DNA of 64,000 nucleotides from Labilibaculum sp041595635 (GCF_041595635.1 NZ_JBFHJW010000001.1:62001-126000); one strand, 5' to 3'; numbered from the stretch's first letter, positions 8,886 through 17,895 are shown. Made by a program: numbers and translations. The notes: generated from the sequence alone by a model not told the origin.

Positions 8886-10124
8886 TTATTTTTTTGCGTA
8901 GTAGTAAAGTGTTGAACAATTTTCTTTTCTAAAAATCTTTGTTGCGCTATTAAAAATATCTTCCACGCTAACCGCTTGGTATTTTTCTACTTCTTTATTG
9001 ATATCATTTGCATCGCCAAGTAGTTCATGAGTAGCTAAATTCATGGCTTTGTTCAAATAGCTGATTTCTGAAAATACCAAAGTCGATTCTACCTTGTTTT
9101 TGACTTTTTGCAATTCGTATTCATTTACTTTTGTGCTTGCAATTTTCTGTAATTCTTCCCAAATAGCAGCTTCGGCGGTTTTCATATCAACACCTTGAAC
9201 CAGTTTTCCGGTAATAAGAAACAAACCAGGTTCAAATTCTCCTGTAATATAGGCATCAATGGAAGAGAACAAATTTTTCTCTTTCACCAAAGATTGAAAG
9301 ATTCGTGAAGATTGTCCGTTGGATAGAACATCGGAAATTAAATCTACAGTATAGAAATCCTTGTCCATTCGTTTTCCCATGTGAAAAGCCATGTAAATAG
9401 CATCAAATGGAACATTACTTTCAACACGTTTGCTTCGAAACTCTGTTTGAACAGGTTCAATCGGCAAATTTCTAACCGTAATTTCTCTTCTCTCAATGGG
9501 GCCAAACCATTTTTCGGATAGTTCCTTTACTTGCTGGGTTTCTACATTTCCCGATACCACCATAATTGCATTATTGGGAGCATAATGGTGAAAAAAGAAA
9601 TCCTTAACTTCATCTAGAGTTGCTTTTTCGATATGATTGATTGATTTACCGATTGTAGGCCACTGGTAAGGATGTTTTTGATAGGCCAAAGGACGGAGGT
9701 GCAGCCAAACATCACCGTATGGTTGATTGAAATAACGTTGCTTAAATTCTTCGATTACAACATTTCTCTGTACTTCCAAACTTTTTTCATCAAAAGCAAG
9801 ACTCAGCATTCTGTCCGATTCCAACCAGAAAGCGGTTGCCAGATTTGCCTTGGGAACAGTTAGGTAGTAATTGGTAATGTCGTTATTGGTCCATGCATTA
9901 TTATCGCCACCAACCATTTGCAATGGCTCGTCGTAATTGGGAATGTTTACAGATCCACCAAACATCAAATGTTCAAACAGGTGAGCAAATCCTGTTCGCT
10001 CAGGGTTTTCATCTTTGGCGCCAATATTGTATAAAATATTTACGGCCGCCATAGGTGTAGTTTCGTCGCGATGCACAATTACCCGCAAGCCATTCTCAAG
10101 TGTAAATTTATCAAAATCGATCAT
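8886..10124 (-). CDS. M16 family zinc metallopeptidase, catalytic subunit
   Basis: Carries the inverted zinc motif HLFEH at residues 48-52 (His48, catalytic Glu51, His52) and the third ligand in NVVIEEF (Glu125 or Glu126), so it should be an active M16 metalloprotease. At 412 residues it is one half-size M16B unit. No signal peptide is visible, so it is probably cytoplasmic, or exported by another route. It is coupled by a 2-base gap to the non-catalytic subunit and lies 34 bases after the FMN oxidoreductase gene, suggesting one operon of three. Family members degrade peptides; the target here is unknown. Confidence 0.93.
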   Translation of the reverse strand: MIDFDKFTLENGLRVIVHRDETTPMAAVNILYNIGAKDENPERTGFAHLFEHLMFGGSVNIPNYDEPLQMVGGDNNAWTNNDITNYYLTVPKANLATAFWLESDRMLSLAFDEKSLEVQRNVVIEEFKQRYFNQPYGDVWLHLRPLAYQKHPYQWPTIGKSINHIEKATLDEVKDFFFHHYAPNNAIMVVSGNVETQQVKELSEKWFGPIERREITVRNLPIEPVQTEFRSKRVESNVPFDAIYMAFHMGKRMDKDFYTVDLISDVLSNGQSSRIFQSLVKEKNLFSSIDAYITGEFEPGLFLITGKLVQGVDMKTAEAAIWEELQKIASTKVNEYELQKVKNKVESTLVFSEISYLNKAMNLATHELLGDANDINKEVEKYQAVSVEDIFNSATKIFRKENCSTLYYYAKK

Positions 10125-10158
10125 AGTTTCTTCTCTGTTGGTACGAATGGGATTTGCT

Positions 10159-11112
10159 TTAAAATGTATATTTAGCAGATTGTAAATTAGCTAGACTTGT
10201 TAAGTATTCTTCTTTTATCTGGTCAAGTATTTCTGATACAGGCTGAATTGCATCAATGGTCGCAGAAACTTGTCCAATTTCCAGTTCTCCTTCTTCCAGT
10301 TCTCCTTCGAACATACCTTTTTTTGCTCTTCCTTTTCCAAGGATTTCTTTCATTTCTTCCGGCGAAGCACCACGACATTCAGCCTTATTTACCAATTCGA
10401 AGAATTGATTTTTTATTAATCGTGTGGGCGCCAGTTTTTTAAGGGCTAGTTTTGTATCTCCTTCTCCTAGCTTGAGTATCGACTGCTTGAAATTTTCATG
10501 TGCCGATGACTCTTCCGAAACGGCAAAACGAGTTCCCATTTGCACACCGTCTGCTCCTAAAATCATAGCAGCTAGCATGCCTTCGCCAGATCCTATTCCA
10601 CCAGCAGCAATCAAGGGTAATTCAATGGCTTTTCGAACCGATGGAATCAAGGCCATTGTTGTGGTTTCTTCTCTGCCATTGTGTCCGCCAGCCTCAAAAC
10701 CTTCAGCAACAACAGCATCCACACCAGCATCTTCGCATTTTTTGGCGAAAAAAGCACTCGAAACTACATGCACAACGGTAATTCCATGCTCCTTTAAAAA
10801 AGGAGTCCATTTTTTAGGGCTTCCTGCCGATGTAAAAACAATTTTAATATCTTCTTTCACAATGATATCCATAATCTTATCGATTTCGGGATACAATAAA
10901 GGGACATTAACACCAAAGGGTTTTTGGGTAGCAGCTTTTGTTTTTCGGATGTGTTCCTGAAGCATATCAGGATGCATAGAACCAGCACCTAATAAACCCA
11001 ATCCTCCTGCATTACTAACTGCTGCCGCGAGTCTCCATCCTGAGCACCAAACCATTCCTCCTTGAATAATGGGGAATTCTATTTTAAAAAGAGATGTTAT
11101 TTTATTTGTCAT
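10159..11112 (-). CDS. FMN-dependent nitronate monooxygenase / FabK-like enoyl-ACP reductase family protein
   Basis: TIM-barrel flavoprotein of the 2-nitropropane dioxygenase family. Seen: IIQGGM near the N terminus, the SNAGGLGLLGAG loop, the conserved His in EAGGHNG, and the phosphate-binding GGIGSG and GADGVQMGTRF motifs. The start at 11112 gives 317 residues beginning MTNKITSLFKIEF, the usual family N terminus; an in-frame extension to 11205 adds 31 residues of no family character. Nitronate monooxygenase and FabK (last reductive step of fatty acid elongation) share this fold and I cannot separate them without alignment. It appears to be the first gene of an operon with the two M16 proteins. 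Confidence 0.82.
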   Translation of the reverse strand: MTNKITSLFKIEFPIIQGGMVWCSGWRLAAAVSNAGGLGLLGAGSMHPDMLQEHIRKTKAATQKPFGVNVPLLYPEIDKIMDIIVKEDIKIVFTSAGSPKKWTPFLKEHGITVVHVVSSAFFAKKCEDAGVDAVVAEGFEAGGHNGREETTTMALIPSVRKAIELPLIAAGGIGSGEGMLAAMILGADGVQMGTRFAVSEESSAHENFKQSILKLGEGDTKLALKKLAPTRLIKNQFFELVNKAECRGASPEEMKEILGKGRAKKGMFEGELEEGELEIGQVSATIDAIQPVSEILDQIKEEYLTSLANLQSAKYTF

Positions 11113-11483
11113 TTTCTTCTCATTCAGTTGTAAATCAATCAAAAAAAAGACACAAGTGCAACGGTTGAATGCTTGTGCCTTTCGAGAATGAATTGTTTCT
11201 GCCACAAATTTAGAAAAATTCTTGATAAGATATAAGATGTGTGAGTATGATTTAATGTACGTTTTTCACATGGGTAAGCCATATAAAGCCTTGTTTGGGG
11301 TCGCAATTGTTCTTTCGATTTTTTAAAGATTTTAAAATAGCATCAATTATTCTTCTTTTTTCAGATTTGCTTCTTGTATCTTAGGCAAGATATTTCTTAT
11401 TTTAATTTTCGACGAAAGTGAAATAGAGAAGGCTGTGATGATTGATCAAGAAAAAAAATGTTGAGTTTTATTTAATTTTTAAA
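11113..11483. promoter_or_regulatory. Divergent intergenic region between FMN enzyme and first ClC gene
   Basis: A 371-base AT-rich stretch that must carry promoters for both directions. A small inverted repeat TCTTG (11372-11376) / CAAGA (11386-11390) lies about 95 bases before the ClC start. No convincing -7 box or known riboswitch was found. Confidence 0.4.
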
Positions 11484-13259
11484 GTGAAAAAAAAATCTTT
11501 ATTAGGTCGGTTTTTGGTTTGGCGATTAAAGCACGTAAGTAATCGTCAGTTTATTTCATTGTTAGCCATTCTTATTGGAATAACATCAGGGATAGCAGCT
11601 GTTATTATTAAAAATTCTGTTCATTTTATTAGTTCATTACTACAGAATAATTCTTCTGCTGATTATCAAAACTTCTTCTATGTTTTTTATCCGACCATTG
11701 GTATTCTGATTGCAGTTCTTTTTATAAAATATGTAATCCGACGTCCTGTTCGACATGGAATTCCAAATGTTTTGTATGGAATTTCGAAATCCAACGCTCA
11801 AATAAACCGACACAATATGTTTTCTTCTGTTGTAACCTCGGCACTTACCGTAGGTTTTGGTGGTTCTGTTGGTTTGGAGGGACCTACAGTTGCAACAGGA
11901 GCGGCTCTTGGATCCAATATTGGTCGATTTTTTCATCTAAACTACAAGCACATTACTTTACTTTTGGGATGTGCGTGTGCGGGTGCTATGGCTGCAATTT
12001 TTAAGGCGCCCATTGCAGCAATTGTATTTGCTCTTGAAGTTATAATGCTTGACTTAACCATGTGGTCTTTATTGCCTTTACTTTTGTCATCGGCATCGGC
12101 AGTAATTACTTCTTATTTCTTTTTGGGAATGGATGTTTTGTATCCTTTTAAGGTGCAAAATGGCTTTATTATGTCCGATCTACCTTACTATATTGCATTG
12201 GGAATTTTTACAGGATTAATTGCGACTTATTTTACCAAATGTTACATGTTTATAAATGATATTTTTGATAAAATTGATTCGATTTATAAAAAATTAATTT
12301 TTGGTGGTTTATCATTGGGATTAATAATTTTCTGTTTCCCATCCTTGTACGGAGAAGGGTATAATGCTATCAATGCTTCTCTTTCTGGAGATTATTCCTA
12401 TTTATTTAACAACTCATTTTTTTATTCTCTAAAAGATAATTTTTTAGTTTTTATTGTCCTACTCATTTTAGTTATATTGTTTAAGGTGATCGCCGCGTCC
12501 ATAACTTTTGGAGCGGGTGGAGTAGGAGGAATTTTTGCTCCAACACTTTTTATGGGCGTTAATACTGGAGTGTTATTTGCCAAATTGGTTCAATATTTTG
12601 GATTGCGGGATTTAGAAGTAAATAATTTTGCACTGATTGGAATGGCAGGTATGATTGCAGGAGTATTGCATGCCCCTTTAACAGGTCTGTTTTTAATAGC
12701 AGATATTTCGGGCGGCTATCAACTGTTTGTTCCCTTAATGATTACGGCAACAATTTCTTATGCAACTGTTAAAACTTTCGAAACACATTCGGTTTATACC
12801 ATTCAGTTGGCCAAGCGCAAGGAACTTATGACACACGACAAAGATAAAAATGTTCTGTCTTTAATGAGTGTTACTCGATTAATCGAAAAAGATTTTAGCA
12901 CTGTAAATGCAAATGCTACTTTAGGCGAACTAGTTAAAGTAATTGCTAAAGCACATCGAAATATATTTATTGTTATTGATGAAGAAAATAATTTTCAGGG
13001 AATAGTAAAACTTGATGATATACGAGAAATTATGTTCCAACCAGAACGATATAATGAAGTCTTTGTTCGAGATTTGATGGTGGTTCCTCAAGTTGTTATT
13101 CAGCACGATGAATCCATGGCCGATGTGGCAAGTAAATATCAGTATTCTGATAAATTTAATTTGGTTGTACTCGATCATGGCAAGTATTGTGGTTGTGTTT
13201 CTCGGGCTCAAATTTTTTCGACCTATCGTCGGATGTTAAAGCATTTTTCTGAAGATTAA
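11484..13259 (+). CDS. ClC family chloride channel with C-terminal CBS pair (first of three)
   Basis: Anion channel or transporter of the inner membrane. Membrane part about residues 1-430, then two CBS domains (about 455-590). Seen: the gating glutamate in GSVGLEGP, the selectivity-filter GGIFAP, and the conserved tyrosine in HSVYTIQLA. The internal proton-transfer glutamate of the E. coli exchanger is Val here (FALEVIM against FIIEEM), and the GSGIP serine is His. No in-frame ATG exists near the start; the GTG at 11484 gives 591 residues, exactly the length of both paralogues, and aligns with the second paralogue's N terminus (KKKSLLGRF against KNKSLLSRF). The TTG at 11442 is therefore rejected. 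Confidence 0.92.
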   Translation: MKKKSLLGRFLVWRLKHVSNRQFISLLAILIGITSGIAAVIIKNSVHFISSLLQNNSSADYQNFFYVFYPTIGILIAVLFIKYVIRRPVRHGIPNVLYGISKSNAQINRHNMFSSVVTSALTVGFGGSVGLEGPTVATGAALGSNIGRFFHLNYKHITLLLGCACAGAMAAIFKAPIAAIVFALEVIMLDLTMWSLLPLLLSSASAVITSYFFLGMDVLYPFKVQNGFIMSDLPYYIALGIFTGLIATYFTKCYMFINDIFDKIDSIYKKLIFGGLSLGLIIFCFPSLYGEGYNAINASLSGDYSYLFNNSFFYSLKDNFLVFIVLLILVILFKVIAASITFGAGGVGGIFAPTLFMGVNTGVLFAKLVQYFGLRDLEVNNFALIGMAGMIAGVLHAPLTGLFLIADISGGYQLFVPLMITATISYATVKTFETHSVYTIQLAKRKELMTHDKDKNVLSLMSVTRLIEKDFSTVNANATLGELVKVIAKAHRNIFIVIDEENNFQGIVKLDDIREIMFQPERYNEVFVRDLMVVPQVVIQHDESMADVASKYQYSDKFNLVVLDHGKYCGCVSRAQIFSTYRRMLKHFSED

Positions 13260-13401
13260 TTCCAACTGTGAAATAGTATTTTAGCTTTACTTTCTAAGCA
13301 AACGTTTGCTTTGTTTGTATTGAAGATCAGTTATTTAACTGTGTTTCTTGAATGTTTTTAAAATTTCCTCCCAAAAGAGTTTTTCCTTACCAATTATCTA
13401 T

Positions 13402-13409
13402 TACTTTTG
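13402..13409 (+). promoter_or_regulatory. Putative Bacteroidota -7 promoter element for second ClC gene
   Basis: TACTTTTG matches TAnnTTTG exactly. No TTG-type -33 element is obvious at the expected distance. It predicts transcription from about 13416, giving a leader of about 175 bases before the ATG at 13591. Confidence 0.45.
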
Positions 13410-13415
13410 CACTCG

Positions 13416-13567
13416 AAATGTAGATCTGTAAGGAAAACACCTAAGCTATTTATCGCAGATAATCAATTGGTTGCATACTGTAGAAGGATTCGCTAGATAC
13501 CTTAATGCAACACAAGAAAAAGGGCGTTTGACCTCAGCCACAGGACTCTTACGCATTGTGATTTTTT
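13416..13567 (+). promoter_or_regulatory. Possible structured 5' leader with attenuator-like hairpin
   Basis: Successive inverted repeats: ATCTG (13424) / CAGAT (13456); GTTGCAT (13470-13476) / ATGCAAC (13505-13511) enclosing AAGG / CCTT; and CACAA (13511-13515) / TTGTG (13556-13560) enclosing GCGT / ACGC and CCT / AGG. The last helix is followed at once by six T (13562-13567), like an intrinsic terminator set 23 bases before the start codon. It does not match the fluoride riboswitch or another class I know. Individual helices are short and could be chance. Confidence 0.3.
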
Positions 13568-13590
13568 AGACGTAACGTTGATTTTAAGGA

Positions 13591-15366
13591 ATGAAGAATA
13601 AAAGTTTACTATCCCGGTTTTTAATTTGGAGAATGAAGAATATTAAAGAACGACAATTTATTTTATTGTTAAGTTTTTTAGTCGGATTAATAACTGGAGT
13701 AGCTGCGCTGATATTAAAGAACGCCATTCATTATACTCATCATTTTTTAACTCATCGTTTAGCTGTTGATTCTGCTAACCTATTGTATTTGGCCTATCCT
13801 GCAATTGGTATTCTGCTTACTATTTTATTTATTAAGATTTTTGTAAAAGATAACATAGGACATGGTGTTTCGCGTATTTTGTATTCCATCTCAAAAAAGA
13901 ATTCCTTAATTAAATCTCATAATAATTTTACCTCCATTATTGCTAGTACTTTAACCATTGGTTTTGGTGGATCGGTTGGATCTGAGGCACCAGTAGTACT
14001 TACGGGGGCATCCATTGGTTCGAATTTGGCTCGAATGTTCCACATGAATTATAAAACCATCACTTTAATGGTTGGTTGTGGTGCTGCCGGTGCAATTGGT
14101 GGTATTTTTAAAGCACCTATGGCTGGTATGGTTTTTACTTTAGAGGTGTTGATGCTCGATTTAACAATGGCTTCTTTAATTCCTTTGTTAATTTCATCGA
14201 TCACAGGGGCTAGTGTAGCCTATTTCTTTATGGGCAAGGGAGTTTTGCTATCCTATGTAGTTAGCGAACCCTTTGTTATCAATAACATCCCATACTACAT
14301 TCTTTTAGGAATTTTTGCTGGTTTGGTTTCTTTGTATTTCACTCGTTTTTCGATGTATCTCGAATCACTCATGGGAAAAATAACCAACATTTACCAAAAA
14401 ATGTTGGTAGGAGGTATTCTATTAGGGATCATGATTTTCTTATTCCCGCCTCTATACGGAGAAGGTTACAACACCATTCAGGCCTTGTTAAATGGTGATA
14501 CCACACATCTTGTAAACAATAGTATTTTTTATTTCTTGAAAGACAACTATTGGATACTATTGGTCTATGTGCTTCTCATCATTATTTTTAAAGTAATTGC
14601 TTCAACAGTTACTACTGGGAGTGGTGGAGTTGGAGGTATTTTTGCTCCTTCTTTATTTTTAGGTGCAGTTTCAGGCTTTTTTGTTGCGCGATTGTTGAAT
14701 GGTTTCGATTTTGTAAAATTATCGGAAAGTAATTTTACTTTAATAGGAATGGCTGGGATGATGGCCGGAGTAATGCATGCTCCCCTAACTGGTATTTTCT
14801 TAATTGTGGAAATAACAGGCGGTTATGCCTTGTTTGTTCCTATTATGATTACGGCAACCATTGCCTATCTAACCATCATGTATTTTGAGCCTCATTCTAT
14901 ATACACCAAACGTTTAGCCAAACGAGGAGAGTTAATCACTCACAATAAAGACAAAGCCATTCTCACCCTTATGAAATTGGGAAAAGTTATTGAAACTGAC
15001 TTAAAAAAGGTGAGTCCTGATGCTACTTTAGGTGAATTGGTAAAGATTATTTCGCATTCGCACCGAAATATTTTTCCTGTTGTTGATGAGGAAGAAAGAC
15101 TACTTGGGATTGTTCTTTTGGATGATATTAGAGACATCATGTTTAACTCTGAGATGTATGATGATACCTATGTAAGAAATTTAATGATACTGCCGCCGGC
15201 TATTTTGGAAGTGGATGCTCCTATGGATGTAGTGATGCGCAGATTTGAAAAAACAGGAGCCTGGAACCTTCCGGTTGTTCAGGACGAAAAATATTTGGGT
15301 TTTGTGTCAAAAGCGAAAATCTTCAATGTTTATCGAAGAGTTTTGGTGCATTTCTCAGATGAATAG
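13591..15366 (+). CDS. ClC family chloride channel with C-terminal CBS pair (second of three)
   Basis: 591-residue paralogue of its two neighbours, with the same ClC membrane core and two CBS domains at the C terminus. Seen: the gating glutamate in GSVGSEAP, filter GGIFAPSLF, and tyrosine in HSIYTKRLAKR. As in the first copy, the proton-transfer glutamate is replaced by Val (FTLEVLM), and the GSGIP-like loop reads GHGVS. Val at this position is what animal ClC channels carry, so passive chloride conduction is possible, but some exchangers also lack this Glu. Start ATG at 13591. It has its own leader upstream and an excellent terminator downstream, so it may be expressed separately from the other two. 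Confidence 0.92.
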   Translation: MKNKSLLSRFLIWRMKNIKERQFILLLSFLVGLITGVAALILKNAIHYTHHFLTHRLAVDSANLLYLAYPAIGILLTILFIKIFVKDNIGHGVSRILYSISKKNSLIKSHNNFTSIIASTLTIGFGGSVGSEAPVVLTGASIGSNLARMFHMNYKTITLMVGCGAAGAIGGIFKAPMAGMVFTLEVLMLDLTMASLIPLLISSITGASVAYFFMGKGVLLSYVVSEPFVINNIPYYILLGIFAGLVSLYFTRFSMYLESLMGKITNIYQKMLVGGILLGIMIFLFPPLYGEGYNTIQALLNGDTTHLVNNSIFYFLKDNYWILLVYVLLIIIFKVIASTVTTGSGGVGGIFAPSLFLGAVSGFFVARLLNGFDFVKLSESNFTLIGMAGMMAGVMHAPLTGIFLIVEITGGYALFVPIMITATIAYLTIMYFEPHSIYTKRLAKRGELITHNKDKAILTLMKLGKVIETDLKKVSPDATLGELVKIISHSHRNIFPVVDEEERLLGIVLLDDIRDIMFNSEMYDDTYVRNLMILPPAILEVDAPMDVVMRRFEKTGAWNLPVVQDEKYLGFVSKAKIFNVYRRVLVHFSDE

Positions 15367-15392
15367 TAAAATTAGGTTTAGTTAATAGATTT

Positions 15393-15431
15393 AAAAAGTC
15401 CATTTTGTACCAACAAAATGGACTTTTTTTT
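15393..15431 (+). terminator. Strong intrinsic terminator after second ClC gene
   Basis: A perfect 16-bp stem (15393-15408 with 15413-15428), a 4-base loop and a run of eight T. It separates the second from the third ClC gene. Confidence 0.92.
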
Positions 15432-15515
15432 GGCAATGAGGCAGAGCGAATTGATTTTGATCCTTTTCTTTTCCCATGCAATTGCTTACATTAGCTACTC
15501 AAGCTATATACTTTT

Positions 15516-17291
15516 ATGGTCAGTAAAACACCTTGGCGCAGGTTTCTAATTTGGAGACTCCGTCATATCAATAACCAGACTTTAATTTTAATTCTTAGCG
15601 TACTTATAGGTATCGCTTCGGGGATGACTGCTCTTATATTAAAGACTGCGGTTTATCGCGGGCGTGAGTATTTGCTACAGGGAATCAATTGGAGTGAGCA
15701 AAATTATTTATTTTTTTTATATCCTATGATTGGGCTTGGTCTTAGCCAGCTTTTTAAAAAATATATTATTCGTGATTTTACAAAACACAATATTACCTCT
15801 TTGCTACGAGCTATTTCGAAACGAAACAGCATTGTGAAATTGCACAAGGTTTATTCGTCGGTAATTGGAGCTATTCTTACAGCAGGTTTTGGTGGAAGTA
15901 TTGGATTAGAGTCACCAATTATTTCGTCTGGAGCAGCCATAGGTTCAAATATGGGACGTTACTTTCATTTAAATTATAAAGAGGTTACCATAATGCTCGC
16001 TTGCGGTGCTTCGGGTGCAATTGCAGCTATTTTTAACACTCCTATTGCCGCTATTGTGTTTGCTTTGGAAGTACTACTGATTGATTTATCGCGCTTCTCA
16101 TTGATTCCTTTACTGATGGCTTCGGTGAGTGGTGCTCTTACCACAAAGTTATTTTTAGATGATGATATTCTGATTGAATTCGTTATTGTACATCCTTTTG
16201 TCATTCGTGACATTCCATTTTTTATTCTATTGGGAATTCTTTCGGGACTTGTTTCTGTTTATTTTACCAAAATATTTTTGAGGATTGAATCTCGTTTTGA
16301 AAAGGTTAGATTACTTAAAAATAGAATGCTGATTGGAGGAATTTGTCTTGGTATTCTCATTTTTTATTTTCCGGCTTTGTACGGAGAAGGCTATAATACT
16401 GTTAAATCTTTAATGGCAGGGAACCTTGATGAGGTATTTAGGTCCAGCCTATTCGAGAACGATACCCAGCTTTGGTATGTTGTTGTTCTTTTTTTAGGGG
16501 CATTGGTACTTTTAAAGGTCATTGCAGCTTCAATTACATTGGGAGCTGGGGGAGTGGGTGGAATTTTTGCACCCTCGGTGTTTACAGGAGCTATGTTGGG
16601 ATATCTTTTTGTATTTATTTACAATTATTTTGAGATAGGGGAACCTTTGTCTGAAAGCAACTTTACTTTGGTGGGTATGGCTAGTGTGCTTGGGGGAGTT
16701 TTACATGCTCCTTTAACAGGGATTTTCCTGATTGCGGAAATTACCAGAGGCTACGAGCTAATTGTGCCTTTAATGCTTTCAACTACGATTTCTTTTATTA
16801 CTGTAAAAAGTTTACAAAAAGAATCTATAATTACTATTCAATTGGCCCAAAAAGGCGAACTAATAACGCATAATAAAGATCAGGCAGTTTTGCGATTTAT
16901 GCAACTATCGAAAGTTATTGAGACGGATTTGATGACCATTCCGGAAGATGCTAACTTGGGCGATTTGGTAAAAGTAATTGCGAAATCAAAAAGAAATATT
17001 TTTCCTGTTCTTAGCGAAGAAGAGTTTTTAATTGGTGTGATTCTGTTAGATGAGGTTCGCGAAATCATGTTCGATAAACAAATGTATTCAACCTCCATTA
17101 GTAGTTTAATGATTTCTCCTCCTGCATCAATTTCTTATACTGATTCGATGGAAATTGTACTGTCGAAATTTAAAGAAAGTGGAGCCTGGAATCTACCTGT
17201 TTTAGAAAAGGGAAAATACAAAGGATTCGTTTCCAAATCAAAATTGTTTTCAGCATATCGGCAGCATTTGGTAAAAATTACTGCCGATTAG
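15516..17291 (+). CDS. ClC family chloride channel with C-terminal CBS pair (third, divergent)
   Basis: Third 591-residue ClC-CBS paralogue. The gating glutamate is kept in GSIGLESP and the filter in GGIFAPSVF. The proton glutamate is again Val (FALEVLL). Unlike the other two, the conserved pore tyrosine is replaced by Ile (ESIITIQLAQK where they have HSIYTKRLAKR), and the GSGIP loop reads KHNIT, so both sides of the central chloride site differ from the textbook pattern. That suggests altered selectivity or gating rather than decay, because the rest of the frame is intact. It lies between the preceding terminator and a convergent gene whose stop is 16 bases away. Confidence 0.9.
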   Translation: MVSKTPWRRFLIWRLRHINNQTLILILSVLIGIASGMTALILKTAVYRGREYLLQGINWSEQNYLFFLYPMIGLGLSQLFKKYIIRDFTKHNITSLLRAISKRNSIVKLHKVYSSVIGAILTAGFGGSIGLESPIISSGAAIGSNMGRYFHLNYKEVTIMLACGASGAIAAIFNTPIAAIVFALEVLLIDLSRFSLIPLLMASVSGALTTKLFLDDDILIEFVIVHPFVIRDIPFFILLGILSGLVSVYFTKIFLRIESRFEKVRLLKNRMLIGGICLGILIFYFPALYGEGYNTVKSLMAGNLDEVFRSSLFENDTQLWYVVVLFLGALVLLKVIAASITLGAGGVGGIFAPSVFTGAMLGYLFVFIYNYFEIGEPLSESNFTLVGMASVLGGVLHAPLTGIFLIAEITRGYELIVPLMLSTTISFITVKSLQKESIITIQLAQKGELITHNKDQAVLRFMQLSKVIETDLMTIPEDANLGDLVKVIAKSKRNIFPVLSEEEFLIGVILLDEVREIMFDKQMYSTSISSLMISPPASISYTDSMEIVLSKFKESGAWNLPVLEKGKYKGFVSKSKLFSAYRQHLVKITAD

Positions 17292-17307
17292 CTGGTATTA
17301 TTGGAGG

Positions 17308-17895
17308 TTATAAATCAGTCGATTTATTTTCTTGTTGATAAAAGCGATAGATAGAATCTCGCTGCTGAAAATATTCCTTTCTTTTTAGCATAAAACTATT
17401 GCGCAACGAATCTAGATTTTTTCGCATTTCAGTGTTGTGTTCACGATTGTATTTTTTTCTTTCTTCCCACATTTTTTCCATTTGTCGAAACATATCGGTG
17501 GGGATAGAATCTTCTGAATAAAAGTCATTCTGGAAGAATTCCGAATCGAATGGACTATTGTCGAAAAAGTCATCTGAGAAAAAAGGATGATAAAATTGTT
17601 TCATTTTCGAGCTGTCTTTGCTGTAAAATTGTTCCAACTGCTCTTGCATTTTTTTCCTAATTTTATGAATGTCCGAGAAATTTAAAAATGCAGAATCGGG
17701 TAAGCTTGTGTAGCAACTATCCGACGACCAGGTGTAAACATAGGTGGAATCATATCGAATCAAATTTCCATCCTTATCAAATTCTTTGTTGACCTTTATG
17801 TCTTCGTTGGGTTCTGTTTTGTTGTCTTTGTTTTGAGAAAATCCAGAAAGGGACATAAGTAAGATCAAAACAGACAATACTGAATTACGTACCAT
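17308..17895 (-). CDS. Secreted hypothetical protein, charged
   Basis: Function not recognised. The ATG at 17895 gives 195 residues and a clean signal peptide (MVRN, a hydrophobic core, then SGFSQ as probable cleavage site); the TTG two codons earlier is not needed. The mature protein is very polar and rich in Asp, Lys, Ser and Phe, with a central aromatic/acidic stretch (FFSDDFFDNSPF) and a Lys/Arg-rich helical C terminus that could form a coiled coil. Probably periplasmic. It is convergent with the third ClC gene and is separated from the small membrane genes upstream on the same strand by a terminator. Confidence 0.7.
   Translation of the reverse strand: MVRNSVLSVLILLMSLSGFSQNKDNKTEPNEDIKVNKEFDKDGNLIRYDSTYVYTWSSDSCYTSLPDSAFLNFSDIHKIRKKMQEQLEQFYSKDSSKMKQFYHPFFSDDFFDNSPFDSEFFQNDFYSEDSIPTDMFRQMEKMWEERKKYNREHNTEMRKNLDSLRNSFMLKRKEYFQQRDSIYRFYQQENKSTDL

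Larger units (their letters stand above)
13260..13590. other. 331-base intergenic region between first and second ClC genes
   Basis: No gene is supported. The left 140 bases are AT-rich and contain no clear hairpin terminator for the first ClC gene. The right part holds a -7 promoter box at 13402 and a leader with several inverted repeats, given as separate entries. An open frame of 45 codons (13432-13569) lacks an ATG and resembles nothing I know. Confidence 0.6.

Noticed and set aside
8884..8919. 12-residue N-terminal extension of the non-catalytic M16 protein
   Set aside because: It would overlap the end of the upstream gene and has no family character; the ATG at 8883 fits better.
11113..11205. 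31-residue N-terminal extension of the FMN oxidoreductase
   Set aside because: The conserved family N terminus starts at 11112; the extension is not protein-family-like.
13432..13569. 45-codon open frame between the first and second ClC genes
   Set aside because: No ATG, no similarity I recognise, and it runs through the hairpins of the leader; more likely a chance frame or a remnant that cannot be identified.
13402..13590. Fluoride riboswitch before a ClC gene
   Set aside because: The conserved GGCGATG start and the CTACTG-type end of the fluoride class are absent, and these ClC proteins keep the gating Glu rather than showing the fluoride-specific pattern.
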